11,538 nucleotides of DNA from RECH01 sp964431105 (GCA_964431105.1 CAYSIR010000124.1:1-11538); one strand, 5' to 3'; shown: positions 1 to 6,840, counted from the stretch's first letter. The notes: generated by a model not told the origin, from the letters alone. Numbers and translations are program-made.

Positions 1-1
1 G

Positions 2-361
2 CCCTCTTTCCTCAACCAAGCCAACAAAGCCCGCCAGTCAGAAGCCCAAACCTACGTGGGTTCCATGAACCGGGCCCAGCAGGCCCACTACCTCGAAAAT
101 CGTCAGTTCGCTGAAGATCTGGATGACCTCGGCCTCGGCATTCGAGCCGCCACCGAATATTACACCTACAGTTTTGAAGGAGATGCCGATGACCCGCTCA
201 TGAAGCATTTGGCAGAACCGGATGGCGATGATCTATATGGCTATGTCGGAACGGTTTGGCTCGGCACCGATGGCGGTGGCAATGCGACAATCCTCGCCAA
301 AATCTGTAAAGGCGACAATCCCGGTGATGAGGGCAATATGCCAGCCTGCGAACCCGACTAA
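2..361 (+). CDS. pilA: Type IV major pilin-like protein, C-terminal part (5' end outside window)
   Basis: The reading frame is open from the first bases, so the prepilin leader and most of the hydrophobic N-terminal helix lie upstream of the window; 119 residues remain. The first visible residues, PSFLNQANKARQSEA, followed by YVGSMNRAQQAHYLE, match the end of the N-terminal helix and the start of the globular head in cyanobacterial PilA and related pseudopilins. These proteins are cleaved by PilD and polymerised into type IV pili for twitching motility and DNA uptake. Two cysteines near the C-terminus (AKICKGD and MPACEPD) could form the disulfide-bonded D-loop of type IV pilins. A GTG at 56 is in frame but lies inside the conserved helix and is not the start. 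A minor pilin or pseudopilin role is possible. Family assignment is firm; the exact pilus role is inferred. Confidence 0.85.
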   Translation, partial: PSFLNQANKARQSEAQTYVGSMNRAQQAHYLENRQFAEDLDDLGLGIRAATEYYTYSFEGDADDPLMKHLAEPDGDDLYGYVGTVWLGTDGGGNATILAKICKGDNPGDEGNMPACEPD

Positions 362-514
362 CGCAGCCTCGGTCAATCGTCTAGGCGAGTTCTGAGGCAA
401 ACTCTGAGTAATCTTCGCGTCAATCCTTCAGGCGAGATGATCGCTCATCTAGCATTGGCGGGTATGCTCAGACTGAGCAAAACTGAACCGTCCAAATTCC
501 ATCCCCACACCAAA

Positions 515-549
515 AAGCTACTAGACAGTTCTCGCTCGTCCAGTAGCTT
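515..549 (-). terminator. Hairpin downstream of the pilin gene, terminator-like on the minus strand
   Basis: Twelve-base arms AAGCTACTAGAC (515-526) and GTCCAGTAGCTT (538-549) enclose an 11-base loop. The single non-complementary position is A-C in a plus-strand transcript but a G-U wobble in a minus-strand transcript, and only the minus strand has a T-run after the stem (TTTTT, 512-516 read in reverse). It therefore fits a minus-strand terminator better, possibly for the former tnpB transcript. It could equally be a stable 3' UTR structure of the pilin mRNA. Confidence 0.4.
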
Positions 550-629
550 CTCGGTTCGTATAATGTGAAAGACAACCGCAAATTGGCTTTCACGCTGTTT
601 TGAATCCCAACTTAAGTATTCCCGCACTC

Positions 630-659
630 AAGCTTTGCGCCCAGCATAGCTTCTTTTTT
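630..659 (+). terminator. Probable rho-independent terminator of the pilin transcript
   Basis: AAGCTTTGC (630-638) pairs with GCATAGCTT (644-652) with one T-T mismatch, leaving a 5-base loop GCCCA, followed by C and six T residues (654-659). Stem and T-tract orientation fit termination of plus-strand transcription about 290 bases after the pilin stop codon. The stem is only moderately GC-rich, so efficiency is uncertain. Confidence 0.5.
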
Positions 660-984
660 CCAGAACGGCTAACGCCGATGCCGCTGTCGTAACTAGATGC
701 GATCGCCTTGATGTCAGTTACCCCAAACGTTTCACCAATTTTCACTCCCTAAGAAACTTTACATAAAAAACACATTCACCCGAAAAAGCCGGAGATGCTT
801 TAACAGTTTTTCACACAGCCCACGTTGCAGCCCTCTCCTGCCCCTTCTCTACCCTATCCATTACGCAGATCTTGCTGAAACCCGCATTCCTTCGTTCAAA
901 AACGAGGATTCTGAGTAACCCTCAGAACGGTTGCAGGGCAAAAGGTCTGGCGACTGTTGCGTAATGCATCGCTCTACCCCAGAG

Positions 985-1086
985 TTGACACTCCTCGGCC
1001 CCAAGGCTCGAGGATTCTTGCTTCAAAGGGAGTCTAATCAGGCGTTTTGATGGGCTGTGCCCACCCCACAACCAATCCTGACCGCC
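985..1086 (-). mobile_element. Relic of the 3' end of an IS200/IS605-type tnpB element
   Basis: On the plus strand TTGAC (985-989) is followed by an imperfect hairpin, TCCTCG-GCC (992-1000) against GGC-T-CGAGGA (1005-1014), then ATTCTTGCTTC. This arrangement is familiar from the termini of IS200/IS605 and IS1341 elements in cyanobacteria. The minus strand through the same bases reads GGQDWLWGGHSPSKR then LPLKQESSSLGAEECQ, resembling TnpB C-terminal tails that end with a KQE motif just before the terminal hairpin. The body of tnpB is absent: upstream on the minus strand the sequence is the coding region of the next gene. Recognition is by memory of the motif, not by alignment. Confidence 0.5.
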
Positions 1087-1090
1087 AATA

Positions 1091-1095
1091 GGAGG
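1091..1095 (+). promoter_or_regulatory. Shine-Dalgarno site deciding the start at 1103
   Basis: GGAGG lies 7 bases before the ATG at 1103 and supports that start. It abuts the tnpB relic, so most of the leader of this gene consists of mobile-element remains. Confidence 0.65.
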
Positions 1096-1102
1096 ATAGA
1101 CA

Positions 1103-1906
1103 ATGGAACCCACAGCAAAACTCGCAAAACCTCAGCAAAATTGGTCTCATTTCATCATTTCAGGACTGGTGGGGCTAGGGGCGATCGCGGCGATCGCGGC
1201 TCTCCAGCTTCCAGCCCTGCAACAACTCCAAGGCGATCGCACCCTCAGCGACGATGAACTCCAGCGGCAGCTCACCATCGAAGCAACCCGGCTAGAGGTA
1301 ATGAAGCGATCGCCCGCCTTTGGCTTTGATAATCTGCTAGCCGACTGGGCATTCCTTGGGTTTGTGCAATATTTTGGCGACCGAGAAGCCCGGCAGCGCA
1401 CCAACCATGAACTCAGCGCTGACTATTTTGATATTGTCCTCAGCCGCGACCCCCGCTTCGTTTTGGCCTATACCTTCCTCTCCACCAGCGTCTCGCAGTA
1501 TGCCGGCCAGCCCGAACGAGCGATCGACATTATGAACGCCAACGTCAGCCGCATGACCCCCAACGCTCCCGCCGACTCATTCTTTGTTTGGCGACAGAAG
1601 GGAATTGATGAACTGCTATTTTTGGGCGATGCAGAAGCCGCCCGCACCTCCTTTGAAACCGCTGCCGATTGGGCCGATCAATCCACCTTGCCCGGTAGCG
1701 AAAATACAGCCGTCATTTCACGCCAGACGGCTGAATTCTTAGCTCAAAACCCGGATAGCGCCTTGGCTCAGATTGGCGCTTGGGTCTTGGTGCTGCAAAA
1801 TGCAGTGGATGACCAAACCCGCCAGCGGGCCCGCGATCGCATTGAGGACTTGGGTGGCGAAATTATCCCCAATCCAGACGGCAGCTTCACTATTCAAATG
1901 CCCTAA
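1103..1906 (+). CDS. Membrane-anchored helical protein of unknown function
   Basis: The 267-residue protein has a short cytoplasmic start, one hydrophobic segment at about residues 16-36 (an uncleaved anchor or signal peptide), and a helical remainder. Its most distinctive stretch is FGFDNLLADWAFLGFVQYFGD (73-93, aromatic and acidic), followed by a segment that looks like degenerate TPR helices (about 104-190: DYFDIVLSRDPRF, AYTFLSTSVSQYAGQPERA, EAARTSFETAADW). The C-terminus LGGEIIPNPDGSFTIQ looks like a small beta hairpin. I believe similar proteins occur across cyanobacteria as conserved hypotheticals, but I do not recognise a characterised member. Location is probably the inner or thylakoid membrane with the helical domain outside the cytoplasm. 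The gene contains several HIP1 copies, including a tandem pair at 1180-1196 within the anchor. A tandem repeat begins at its stop codon. Confidence 0.8.
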   Translation: MEPTAKLAKPQQNWSHFIISGLVGLGAIAAIAALQLPALQQLQGDRTLSDDELQRQLTIEATRLEVMKRSPAFGFDNLLADWAFLGFVQYFGDREARQRTNHELSADYFDIVLSRDPRFVLAYTFLSTSVSQYAGQPERAIDIMNANVSRMTPNAPADSFFVWRQKGIDELLFLGDAEAARTSFETAADWADQSTLPGSENTAVISRQTAEFLAQNPDSALAQIGAWVLVLQNAVDDQTRQRARDRIEDLGGEIIPNPDGSFTIQMP

Positions 1907-1942
1907 AATTTGCCCCAAAATTTGCCCTGGAATTTGCCCTAA
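1895..1942 (+). repeat. 12-bp tandem repeat spanning the stop codon of the upstream gene
   Basis: Three clean units (AATTTGCCCCAA 1907-1918, AATTTGCCCTGG 1919-1930, AATTTGCCCTAA 1931-1942) follow an imperfect unit CAAATGCCCTAA (1895-1906) that contains the last sense codons and the TAA stop of the gene at 1103. The unit is a multiple of three, so copies stay in frame, and the last unit again ends in an in-frame TAA. Confidence 0.9.
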
Positions 1943-1990
1943 AATCATAAAACCTGCCAGCGATCGCTTTCCATCCATTCAGGGATTCGC

Positions 1991-2809
1991 ATGACCCATT
2001 GGTACAACGGTCGTCTCCATCCGGTCGATACCCTACCCATCGCCCACGATGACCCCGCCCTGCTGTTTGGCGCAACCGTCTTCACCACCCTGCGCGTCTA
2101 CGGGCGATCGCTCAGCCATCCCCTCACCCACTGGGCCGGGCACTGCGATCGCCTGCACTCCAGCGTGGCCGCCCTAGGCTGGACTATGCCCGATTGGGAT
2201 GCCGTCACCCAAGGCGCGACCCGGCTGGCCGAGAACCCGGTGCTGCGAGTTACCCTCTTTCCCGACGGACGAGAATGGATTGTAGGGCGATCGCTACCAG
2301 CCGATTTGGCCACCTGGCAGCAGCGGGGCATTGTGGCTTGGGTCTGCGCAGCGCTCCATCCCTTGATGCCATCCGTGGGGCGATCGCTGCCCCTACTAAA
2401 AACCGGAAACTATCTAGCGCCCTGGCTGGCCCGCCAGCAAGCTCAGCATCACCAGGCTAATGATGCCATCTTGGTCAACGCGGCGGGGCATTGGCTAGAA
2501 ACCAGCACCGGCAACCTCTGGGGTTGGGGGGACGGTCAATATTGGACACCGCCCCTCACTGATGGAATTTTGCCTGGATTGGCGCGATCGCACCTCATTT
2601 CCCAACTCACCTGCCAAAATGAGAAAGTGGTAGAAGTGTCGTGGACTGCCGATGTGATCAGCCAACTGGAGGCGATCGCCCACTGCAATAGCGTGGTAGA
2701 AGTCGTGCCCATCCGTCAGGTCATCACCGCAGACACGGCCCGACACTACGATCCGACTCACCCCGCACTCGATCAACTCAAACAGGCGATCGTGTGCCCC
2801 AACCCATAG
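1991..2809 (+). CDS. pabC: Class IV PLP-dependent enzyme, probable 4-amino-4-deoxychorismate lyase
   Basis: The protein has 272 residues, the usual size for class IV aminotransferase-fold enzymes. Visible family features are the N-terminal DPALLFGATVFTTLRVYG region, the PLP lysine in LPLLKTGNYLAP (Lys137), the conserved glutamate in LETSTGNLWGW (Glu170), the phosphate-binding GILPGLAR segment (192-199), and HCNSVVEVVPIRQV near the C-terminus, which resembles the CNS-type motif of PabC rather than branched-chain aminotransferases. PabC converts aminodeoxychorismate to p-aminobenzoate and pyruvate in cytosolic folate synthesis. The start ATG has only a weak AGGG 7 bases upstream. It lies 84 bases after the previous gene on the same strand and may share its transcript. 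The fold is certain; the choice of lyase over D-amino-acid or branched-chain aminotransferase is likely but inferred. Confidence 0.8.
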   Translation: MTHWYNGRLHPVDTLPIAHDDPALLFGATVFTTLRVYGRSLSHPLTHWAGHCDRLHSSVAALGWTMPDWDAVTQGATRLAENPVLRVTLFPDGREWIVGRSLPADLATWQQRGIVAWVCAALHPLMPSVGRSLPLLKTGNYLAPWLARQQAQHHQANDAILVNAAGHWLETSTGNLWGWGDGQYWTPPLTDGILPGLARSHLISQLTCQNEKVVEVSWTADVISQLEAIAHCNSVVEVVPIRQVITADTARHYDPTHPALDQLKQAIVCPNP

Positions 2810-2822
2810 ATTTCTGAAATGA

Positions 2823-2842
2823 GTTAATATTAGTTAACATTA
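2823..2842 (+). repeat. 10-bp tandem duplication between pabC and ftsH
   Basis: GTTAATATTA (2823-2832) is followed directly by GTTAACATTA (2833-2842), differing at one base. It is AT-rich and lies 13 bases after the pabC stop codon. It might be a binding site, but nothing else supports that. Confidence 0.6.
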
Positions 2843-3055
2843 GAAATCACATTCCAGGCTTACGCGACATTCGAGGCGATTGGGAATAGCAAACGATTCA
2901 TCTGCGATCGGTCATGCGCTCACCCCCCATTGGTTCACTAGCACCGCTTCCATGCGATCGTGCTTCCGTCCTATGGTCATCGCTCGACCTTAGCCGTGTG
3001 AGTCTTTGCCATAACCGGCATAAAATGTCCCTAATAATGGGTTAGTCAAGAAATT

Positions 3056-3061
3056 AGGAGG
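3056..3061 (+). promoter_or_regulatory. Shine-Dalgarno site for ftsH with GTG start
   Basis: AGGAGG lies 10 bases before the GTG at 3072. The encoded start (Asn-Lys-Arg-Trp-Arg-Asn-Ala-Gly-Leu-Tyr) matches the usual N-terminus of cyanobacterial FtsH3-type proteins, so GTG is the real start. TAAAAT at 3021-3026 could be a -10 box, with no convincing -35. Confidence 0.65.
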
Positions 3062-3071
3062 ATTTGCCTCG

Positions 3072-4910
3072 GTGAATAAGCGGTGGAGAAACGCAGGACT
3101 GTACGCGCTCTTGGTCGTCGTCGTCATCTTTTTGGCGACAGCGCTCCTCGATCGTCAGCCCGAAACCCAAGAAACCTGGCGCTACAGCCAGTTCATTCAA
3201 AACGTTGAACAAAATCAAGTCGAAAAAGTTAGCCTTAGCTCCGATCGCAGCCGCGCCACTGTCACGACACAAGACGGTAGCAAGGTCAGCGTTAACCTCG
3301 TCAACGATCCCGACTTGCTCAACATCCTGACCCGCAACGATGTAGACATTGCCGTTGCGCGTCAGCCAGAAGATAACGTCTTTGCGCGAGTCTTCAGCAC
3401 ATTGCTCATTCCATTCCTGCTATTGGTAGTGCTATTCTTCGTGCTGCGCCGCGCCCAAAGCGGCCCCGGCAGCCAAGCCATGAATTTTGGTAAATCCAAA
3501 GCTCGTGTGCAAATGGAACCCCAAACCCAAGTCACCTTCGGCGACGTAGCGGGCATTGAACAAGCCAAGCTAGAACTGACCGAAGTTGTAGACTTCCTGA
3601 AAAATGCCGATCGCTTCACAGCCGTCGGTGCCAAAATCCCCAAAGGCGTACTGCTCGTCGGCCCTCCTGGAACCGGTAAAACATTGCTAGCCAAAGCCGT
3701 TGCCGGCGAAGCGGGCGTGCCCTTCTTCTCTATCTCCGGTTCTGAGTTTGTCGAAATGTTTGTGGGTGTGGGTGCGTCCCGTGTCCGCGACCTGTTTGAG
3801 CAAGCCAAGTCCAATGCGCCCTGCATTGTATTTATCGATGAGATTGATGCCGTTGGTCGTCAGCGTGGGGCCGGTCTGGGCGGCGGTAATGATGAACGTG
3901 AGCAAACCCTGAACCAGTTGCTCACTGAAATGGACGGTTTTGAGGGCAATACCGGCATCATCATCATTGCGGCAACCAACCGCCCCGATGTTTTGGATTC
4001 AGCGCTGCTGCGTCCCGGTCGTTTCGATCGCCAAGTTGTGGTCGATCGCCCCGACTATGCCGGTCGTTTGGAAATCTTGAACGTCCACGCCCGTGGCAAA
4101 ACGCTATCGAAAGATGTGGATCTGGATCGCATCGCCCGCCGGACACCGGGCTTCACTGGAGCCGATTTGTCCAACCTGCTCAATGAGGCAGCGATTTTAG
4201 CAGCGCGTCGCAACCTGACTGAAATTTCGATGGATGAAGTGAATGATGCGATCGATCGCGTCTTGGCTGGGCCAGAGAAAAAAGATCGGGTTATGAGCGA
4301 GAAGCGCAAAACCCTAGTCGCATACCACGAAGCTGGGCACGCTCTAGTGGGTGCATTGATGCCCGACTACGATCCAGTGCAAAAAATCAGCATTATCCCT
4401 CGCGGCCGCGCTGGTGGTTTGACTTGGTTCACCCCTAGTGAAGATCGGATGGATTCAGGTCTATATTCCCGGTCTTATTTGCAAAACCAAATGGCGGTAG
4501 CCCTCGGCGGTCGGATTGCAGAGGAAGTGGTCTTCGGTGATGAAGAAGTCACGACAGGTGCGTCCAATGACCTACAACAGGTGGCGCGGGTCGCTCGTCA
4601 AATGGTGATGCGCTTTGGGATGAGCGATCGCCTTGGCCCTGTTGCTCTAGGTCGGGCCCAAGGAAATATGTTCCTGGGTCGTGATATTGCGTCAGAGCGG
4701 GACTTTTCTGAAGAAACGGCAGCGGCAGTGGATGATGAAGTTCGGAACTTGGTGGATCAAGCCTACCGCCGTGCCAAAGCGGTATTGACTGAAAACCGCA
4801 GCGTCTTGGATCAACTAGCAGGAATGCTGATTGAGCGGGAAACGGTCGATGCGGAAGAACTGCAAGAGTTGCTGACTTCTAGCGATGTGAAAATGGCAGC
4901 GATCGCCTAG
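3072..4910 (+). CDS. ftsH: ATP-dependent zinc metalloprotease FtsH (FtsH3-like)
   Basis: The 612-residue protein is full length. It has a first membrane helix (about 9-26), an extracytoplasmic or lumenal domain, a second helix (about 107-126), then an AAA+ domain with Walker A GPPGTGKT (197-204), pore motif FVG (230-232), Walker B IVFIDEID (252-259) and second region of homology NRPDVLDSALLRPGRFDR (303-320). The M41 protease domain has HEAGH (419-423) and the likely third zinc ligand Asp500 in TTGASNDLQQ. FtsH hexamers unfold and degrade membrane and soluble proteins. From memory the sequence is closest to Synechocystis FtsH3, which pairs with FtsH2 in removing damaged D1 from photosystem II and with FtsH1 in degrading the Fur repressor under iron limitation. 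The paralogue assignment is inferred. The gene has few HIP1 copies. A strong terminator follows, so it is probably monocistronic. Confidence 0.97.
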   Translation: MNKRWRNAGLYALLVVVVIFLATALLDRQPETQETWRYSQFIQNVEQNQVEKVSLSSDRSRATVTTQDGSKVSVNLVNDPDLLNILTRNDVDIAVARQPEDNVFARVFSTLLIPFLLLVVLFFVLRRAQSGPGSQAMNFGKSKARVQMEPQTQVTFGDVAGIEQAKLELTEVVDFLKNADRFTAVGAKIPKGVLLVGPPGTGKTLLAKAVAGEAGVPFFSISGSEFVEMFVGVGASRVRDLFEQAKSNAPCIVFIDEIDAVGRQRGAGLGGGNDEREQTLNQLLTEMDGFEGNTGIIIIAATNRPDVLDSALLRPGRFDRQVVVDRPDYAGRLEILNVHARGKTLSKDVDLDRIARRTPGFTGADLSNLLNEAAILAARRNLTEISMDEVNDAIDRVLAGPEKKDRVMSEKRKTLVAYHEAGHALVGALMPDYDPVQKISIIPRGRAGGLTWFTPSEDRMDSGLYSRSYLQNQMAVALGGRIAEEVVFGDEEVTTGASNDLQQVARVARQMVMRFGMSDRLGPVALGRAQGNMFLGRDIASERDFSEETAAAVDDEVRNLVDQAYRRAKAVLTENRSVLDQLAGMLIERETVDAEELQELLTSSDVKMAAIA

Positions 4911-4953
4911 TTCCACCAGCCAACCCTAGGGCATAAAAACGAATAAACCCATG

Positions 4954-4984
4954 AGGACGATCAAAATGCGATCGTCCTTTTTTT
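4954..4984 (+). terminator. Rho-independent terminator of ftsH
   Basis: AGGACGATC (4954-4962) pairs perfectly with GATCGTCCT (4970-4978) around a 7-base loop, and seven T residues (4978-4984) follow. It begins 44 bases after the ftsH stop codon and is the strongest terminator in the window. Confidence 0.92.
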
Positions 4985-5034
4985 GCGGCTAGATTTTTGC
5001 GGCTAGGTTTTTGCGGCTGGATTTTGCGGCTAGG
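4980..5034 (+). repeat. 14-bp tandem repeat growing out of the ftsH terminator T-tract
   Basis: Four units of the form TTTTTGCGGCTAGR are seen: 4980-4993, 4994-5007, 5008-5021 (TTTTTGCGGCTGGA) and 5022-5034 (one T shorter). The first unit uses the terminator's own T-run, so each copy carries a T-tract but no stem. Confidence 0.9.
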
Positions 5035-5068
5035 TTTATGGCACTAAACCAAAAGCTTAGGGATATTT

Positions 5069-5100
5069 CATGGGACGACAATCCCACAAAACATCCCATG
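5069..5100. repeat. Short inverted repeat in the ftsH-tldD convergent gap
   Basis: CATGGGA (5069-5075) and TCCCATG (5094-5100) form a 7-bp stem with an 18-base loop. It lies about 95 bases beyond the tldD stop codon on the minus strand but has no good T-tract on either side, so a terminator role is only possible. Confidence 0.35.
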
Positions 5101-5195
5101 TCCGAAACAAAATGGCTACTGCCGAATAAAACGCCTGTCTCCTGTGCAGGAATCCAGCGCATCATCCTCGCCTAGATCCCGGAAGTCACAGCCGG

Positions 5196-6596
5196 CTAAC
5201 TATCCGCCTCGCCCCCAACCACCACATTCCGAATCCGCAAGCTAGGGCCACCACAACCGACCGGCAAACCATTCTGTCCGCCCTTGCCGCAGCCGCCCGA
5301 CTCATCCCAGAAAAAGTCATCCCCGATCGCATCCACATCCGCCAGAGTCGTAAACACATTTCCCGACAGCGTCACATCCCGCACCGGTTCTGCCAACTGA
5401 CCATTGCGAATCATCCAGGCCTCGCCCGCCGTAAACGTAAACATTTCGCCATTGGTCATGCCGCCCAGCCAGTTCCGCGCATAGACGCCCTCGGTGATGT
5501 CGTCCATTAGCTGATCCACCGGCGTACTGCCCGGCTCAATCCAAGTATTCGTCATCCGCACAATCGGCGGGTAATGATAGCTGAGGCAGCGGGCATTCCC
5601 CGTTGGCGCTTCGCCCAGCTTGCCAGCCGTTTCGCGGGAATGCAGCCGCCCCACCAATACACCATCTTTGATCAACTGAGTGGTCGTAGCCGGAACGCCC
5701 TCATCATCGTAGTAGTAGCTGCCGCGATGCCCTTCCGGAACTGCCCCATCAAAAATTTGCAGTTCTGGCGAGCCAAACCGCCGCCCAAGGGTCATCACTT
5801 CCAATAAATCTGGATTTTCGTAAGCCATGTCTGCTTCCGACAAATGCCCAAACGCTTCATGAACAAATAACCCGGTCAAAATTGGGTCAATCACAACGGT
5901 GTAGGTCTTGCCCTTGACCGGAGGCAGGGCCAGAGCATCGACTGCCCGCTGTGCTGCACTGCGAACTTGGGCATCCAGTGCGGTCAAGTCTTCATAGGCG
6001 CGACGAGAGCCAGTCGTTTCATTGCCGGTCTGCACCGTTTCCCCGCTGCGGGCGGTGGCTGCAAACCGCATTTCCATGTCAACCCAGGATTGCTCTAGAA
6101 CGATCCCCTCAGATGTCACCAAAATAATCTTTTGGGCGTTGTCGCCGTAGCGCACCGAGGTGGTAGCAATGCGATCGTCCAGACTGCGTAGAATTTCGTC
6201 ATAGCGATCGCACAACGCTTTTTTGTGGGATAGCTCAATCTGGCGCGGGTCACTCCCCATCAACGGCAGCGATCGCACCACTTGCACCGGGTCAACCGGA
6301 GCCAACAGCGTTTCCTCTTCACCCACCATACGGGCAGCGGCGATCGCCCGTTCTAGATGTTCACGTATATCGTCCAATCGATTAAAGCTGGCAAACCCCC
6401 ACCCGCCTTTAAAGCAGGCCCGAATCTGTCCGCCCAGGGCAATTCCTTCACTCAGGGTTTCAATCCGCCCGCCGCGCAGCAAAATATCGGTTCCTTCCGA
6501 TTCTTCTAAACGAATAGCCAGGTAATCAACCTGCGATCGATAGCGGGCGACTAGGTCAGAAATGAGATTTTTGGAATCAGCGATGGCGATAGGCAT
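5196..6596 (-). CDS. tldD: TldD/PmbA-family zinc metalloprotease, TldD type
   Basis: With the ATG at 6596 the protein has 466 residues. The N-terminal domain is typical (LAIRLEESEGTDILLRGGRIE, then GWGFASFNRLDDI). The metal site HEAFGH (246-251, HExxxH) lies in FVHEAFGHLSEADMAYEN, and the glycine-rich C-terminus carries Cys436 and Cys448 (GGCGKGGQNGLPVGCGG), one of which is the usual third metal ligand in TldD. TldD with partner TldE/PmbA forms a cytosolic protease that degrades unfolded peptides and in some bacteria matures peptides such as microcins. PmbA itself is not in the window. The frame continues upstream to a TTG at 6659, but those 21 residues are unlike the family and their first codons lie inside a MITE-like repeat, so the ATG was chosen. 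No clear Shine-Dalgarno is seen. It converges with ftsH. Confidence 0.93.
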   Translation of the reverse strand: MPIAIADSKNLISDLVARYRSQVDYLAIRLEESEGTDILLRGGRIETLSEGIALGGQIRACFKGGWGFASFNRLDDIREHLERAIAAARMVGEEETLLAPVDPVQVVRSLPLMGSDPRQIELSHKKALCDRYDEILRSLDDRIATTSVRYGDNAQKIILVTSEGIVLEQSWVDMEMRFAATARSGETVQTGNETTGSRRAYEDLTALDAQVRSAAQRAVDALALPPVKGKTYTVVIDPILTGLFVHEAFGHLSEADMAYENPDLLEVMTLGRRFGSPELQIFDGAVPEGHRGSYYYDDEGVPATTTQLIKDGVLVGRLHSRETAGKLGEAPTGNARCLSYHYPPIVRMTNTWIEPGSTPVDQLMDDITEGVYARNWLGGMTNGEMFTFTAGEAWMIRNGQLAEPVRDVTLSGNVFTTLADVDAIGDDFFWDESGGCGKGGQNGLPVGCGGPSLRIRNVVVGGEADS

Positions 6597-6651
6597 GGTG
6601 GGTAAGTGCTGGGTTGACGAAAGATTCTGTACTGGAGGCGAAAACGGCGCA

Positions 6652-6744
6652 TATAGCAATCCTATTTGGATTGTGAGAAGGATTCCTGCGGAATCCTTCT
6701 CACAACAACCATTCTCACTTCACAACTCATTTAGGATTGCTATA
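6652..6744. mobile_element. 93-bp MITE-like palindromic element upstream of tldD
   Basis: The ends are perfect 13-bp inverted repeats: TATAGCAATCCTA (6652-6664) and TAGGATTGCTATA (6732-6744). Similarity continues inward, with TTGTGA at the same offset in both arms. Inside is a perfect 16-bp inverted repeat with a 3-base loop: TTGTGAGAAGGATTCC (6671-6686), TGC, then its complement (6690-6705). The ends begin and finish with TA, as expected for elements moved by IS630/Tc1-mariner transposases, which duplicate a TA target. There is no coding capacity. It starts 56 bases before the tldD ATG and must lie in or next to its promoter region. Confidence 0.75.
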
Positions 6745-6800
6745 GGTTTTAGACAAGGTAGGGGTCGAGTATTCTGACCCGCGCCGTGGTTAGGATTTAG

Positions 6801-6817
6801 CCAGTTTTGTCAGTCAA
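6801..6817 (+). repeat. 17-bp dispersed repeat, copy 1
   Basis: CCAGTTTTGTCAGTCAA occurs here on the plus strand and again exactly on the minus strand at 9609-9625. The two copies flank the permease-acetyltransferase operon in inverted orientation. A third, imperfect copy lies at 9711-9725. Confidence 0.75.
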
Positions 6818-6840
6818 TTGGGGGCGCTATTGGGGGCGCT
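6817..6840 (+). repeat. 12-bp tandem duplication
   Basis: ATTGGGGGCGCT is present twice in a row (6817-6828 and 6829-6840), exact. The first copy starts at the last base of the 17-bp dispersed repeat. Confidence 0.85.

Larger units (their letters stand above)
362..1102. other. Gene-free stretch between pilin gene and the next gene
   Basis: No convincing coding region is seen on either strand. The stretch holds two hairpins (515-549 and 630-659), a diverged direct repeat of 17 bases (373-389 and 420-436, 14 of 17 matching), one HIP1 octamer near 699, a small inverted repeat TTCTGAG/CTCAGAA at 909-927, and the relic of an IS200/IS605-type tnpB end at about 985-1086. No tRNA or known riboswitch was recognised. 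Confidence 0.6.

Noticed and set aside
445..627. Minus-strand open frame of 60 codons between the pilin gene and 1103
   Set aside because: It runs through the hairpin at 515-549, has no Shine-Dalgarno that I can see and no recognisable motif.
1180..1196. GCGATCGC repeated with one base between copies, and many further copies across the window
   Set aside because: This is the common HIP1 octamer of cyanobacteria, useful for taxonomy but not a local system.
3362..3905. Long minus-strand open frames opposite the AAA+ part of ftsH
   Set aside because: They overlap a clearly real gene, have no family resemblance and reflect codon bias on the opposite strand.
4980..5034. Possible CRISPR-like array because of regular spacing
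   Set aside because: The units are contiguous 14-bp tandem copies with no spacers, so this is a simple tandem repeat.
6597..6659. Longer tldD N-terminus starting at TTG 6659
   Set aside because: The start codon lies in the terminal repeat of the MITE-like element and the added residues do not look like TldD.
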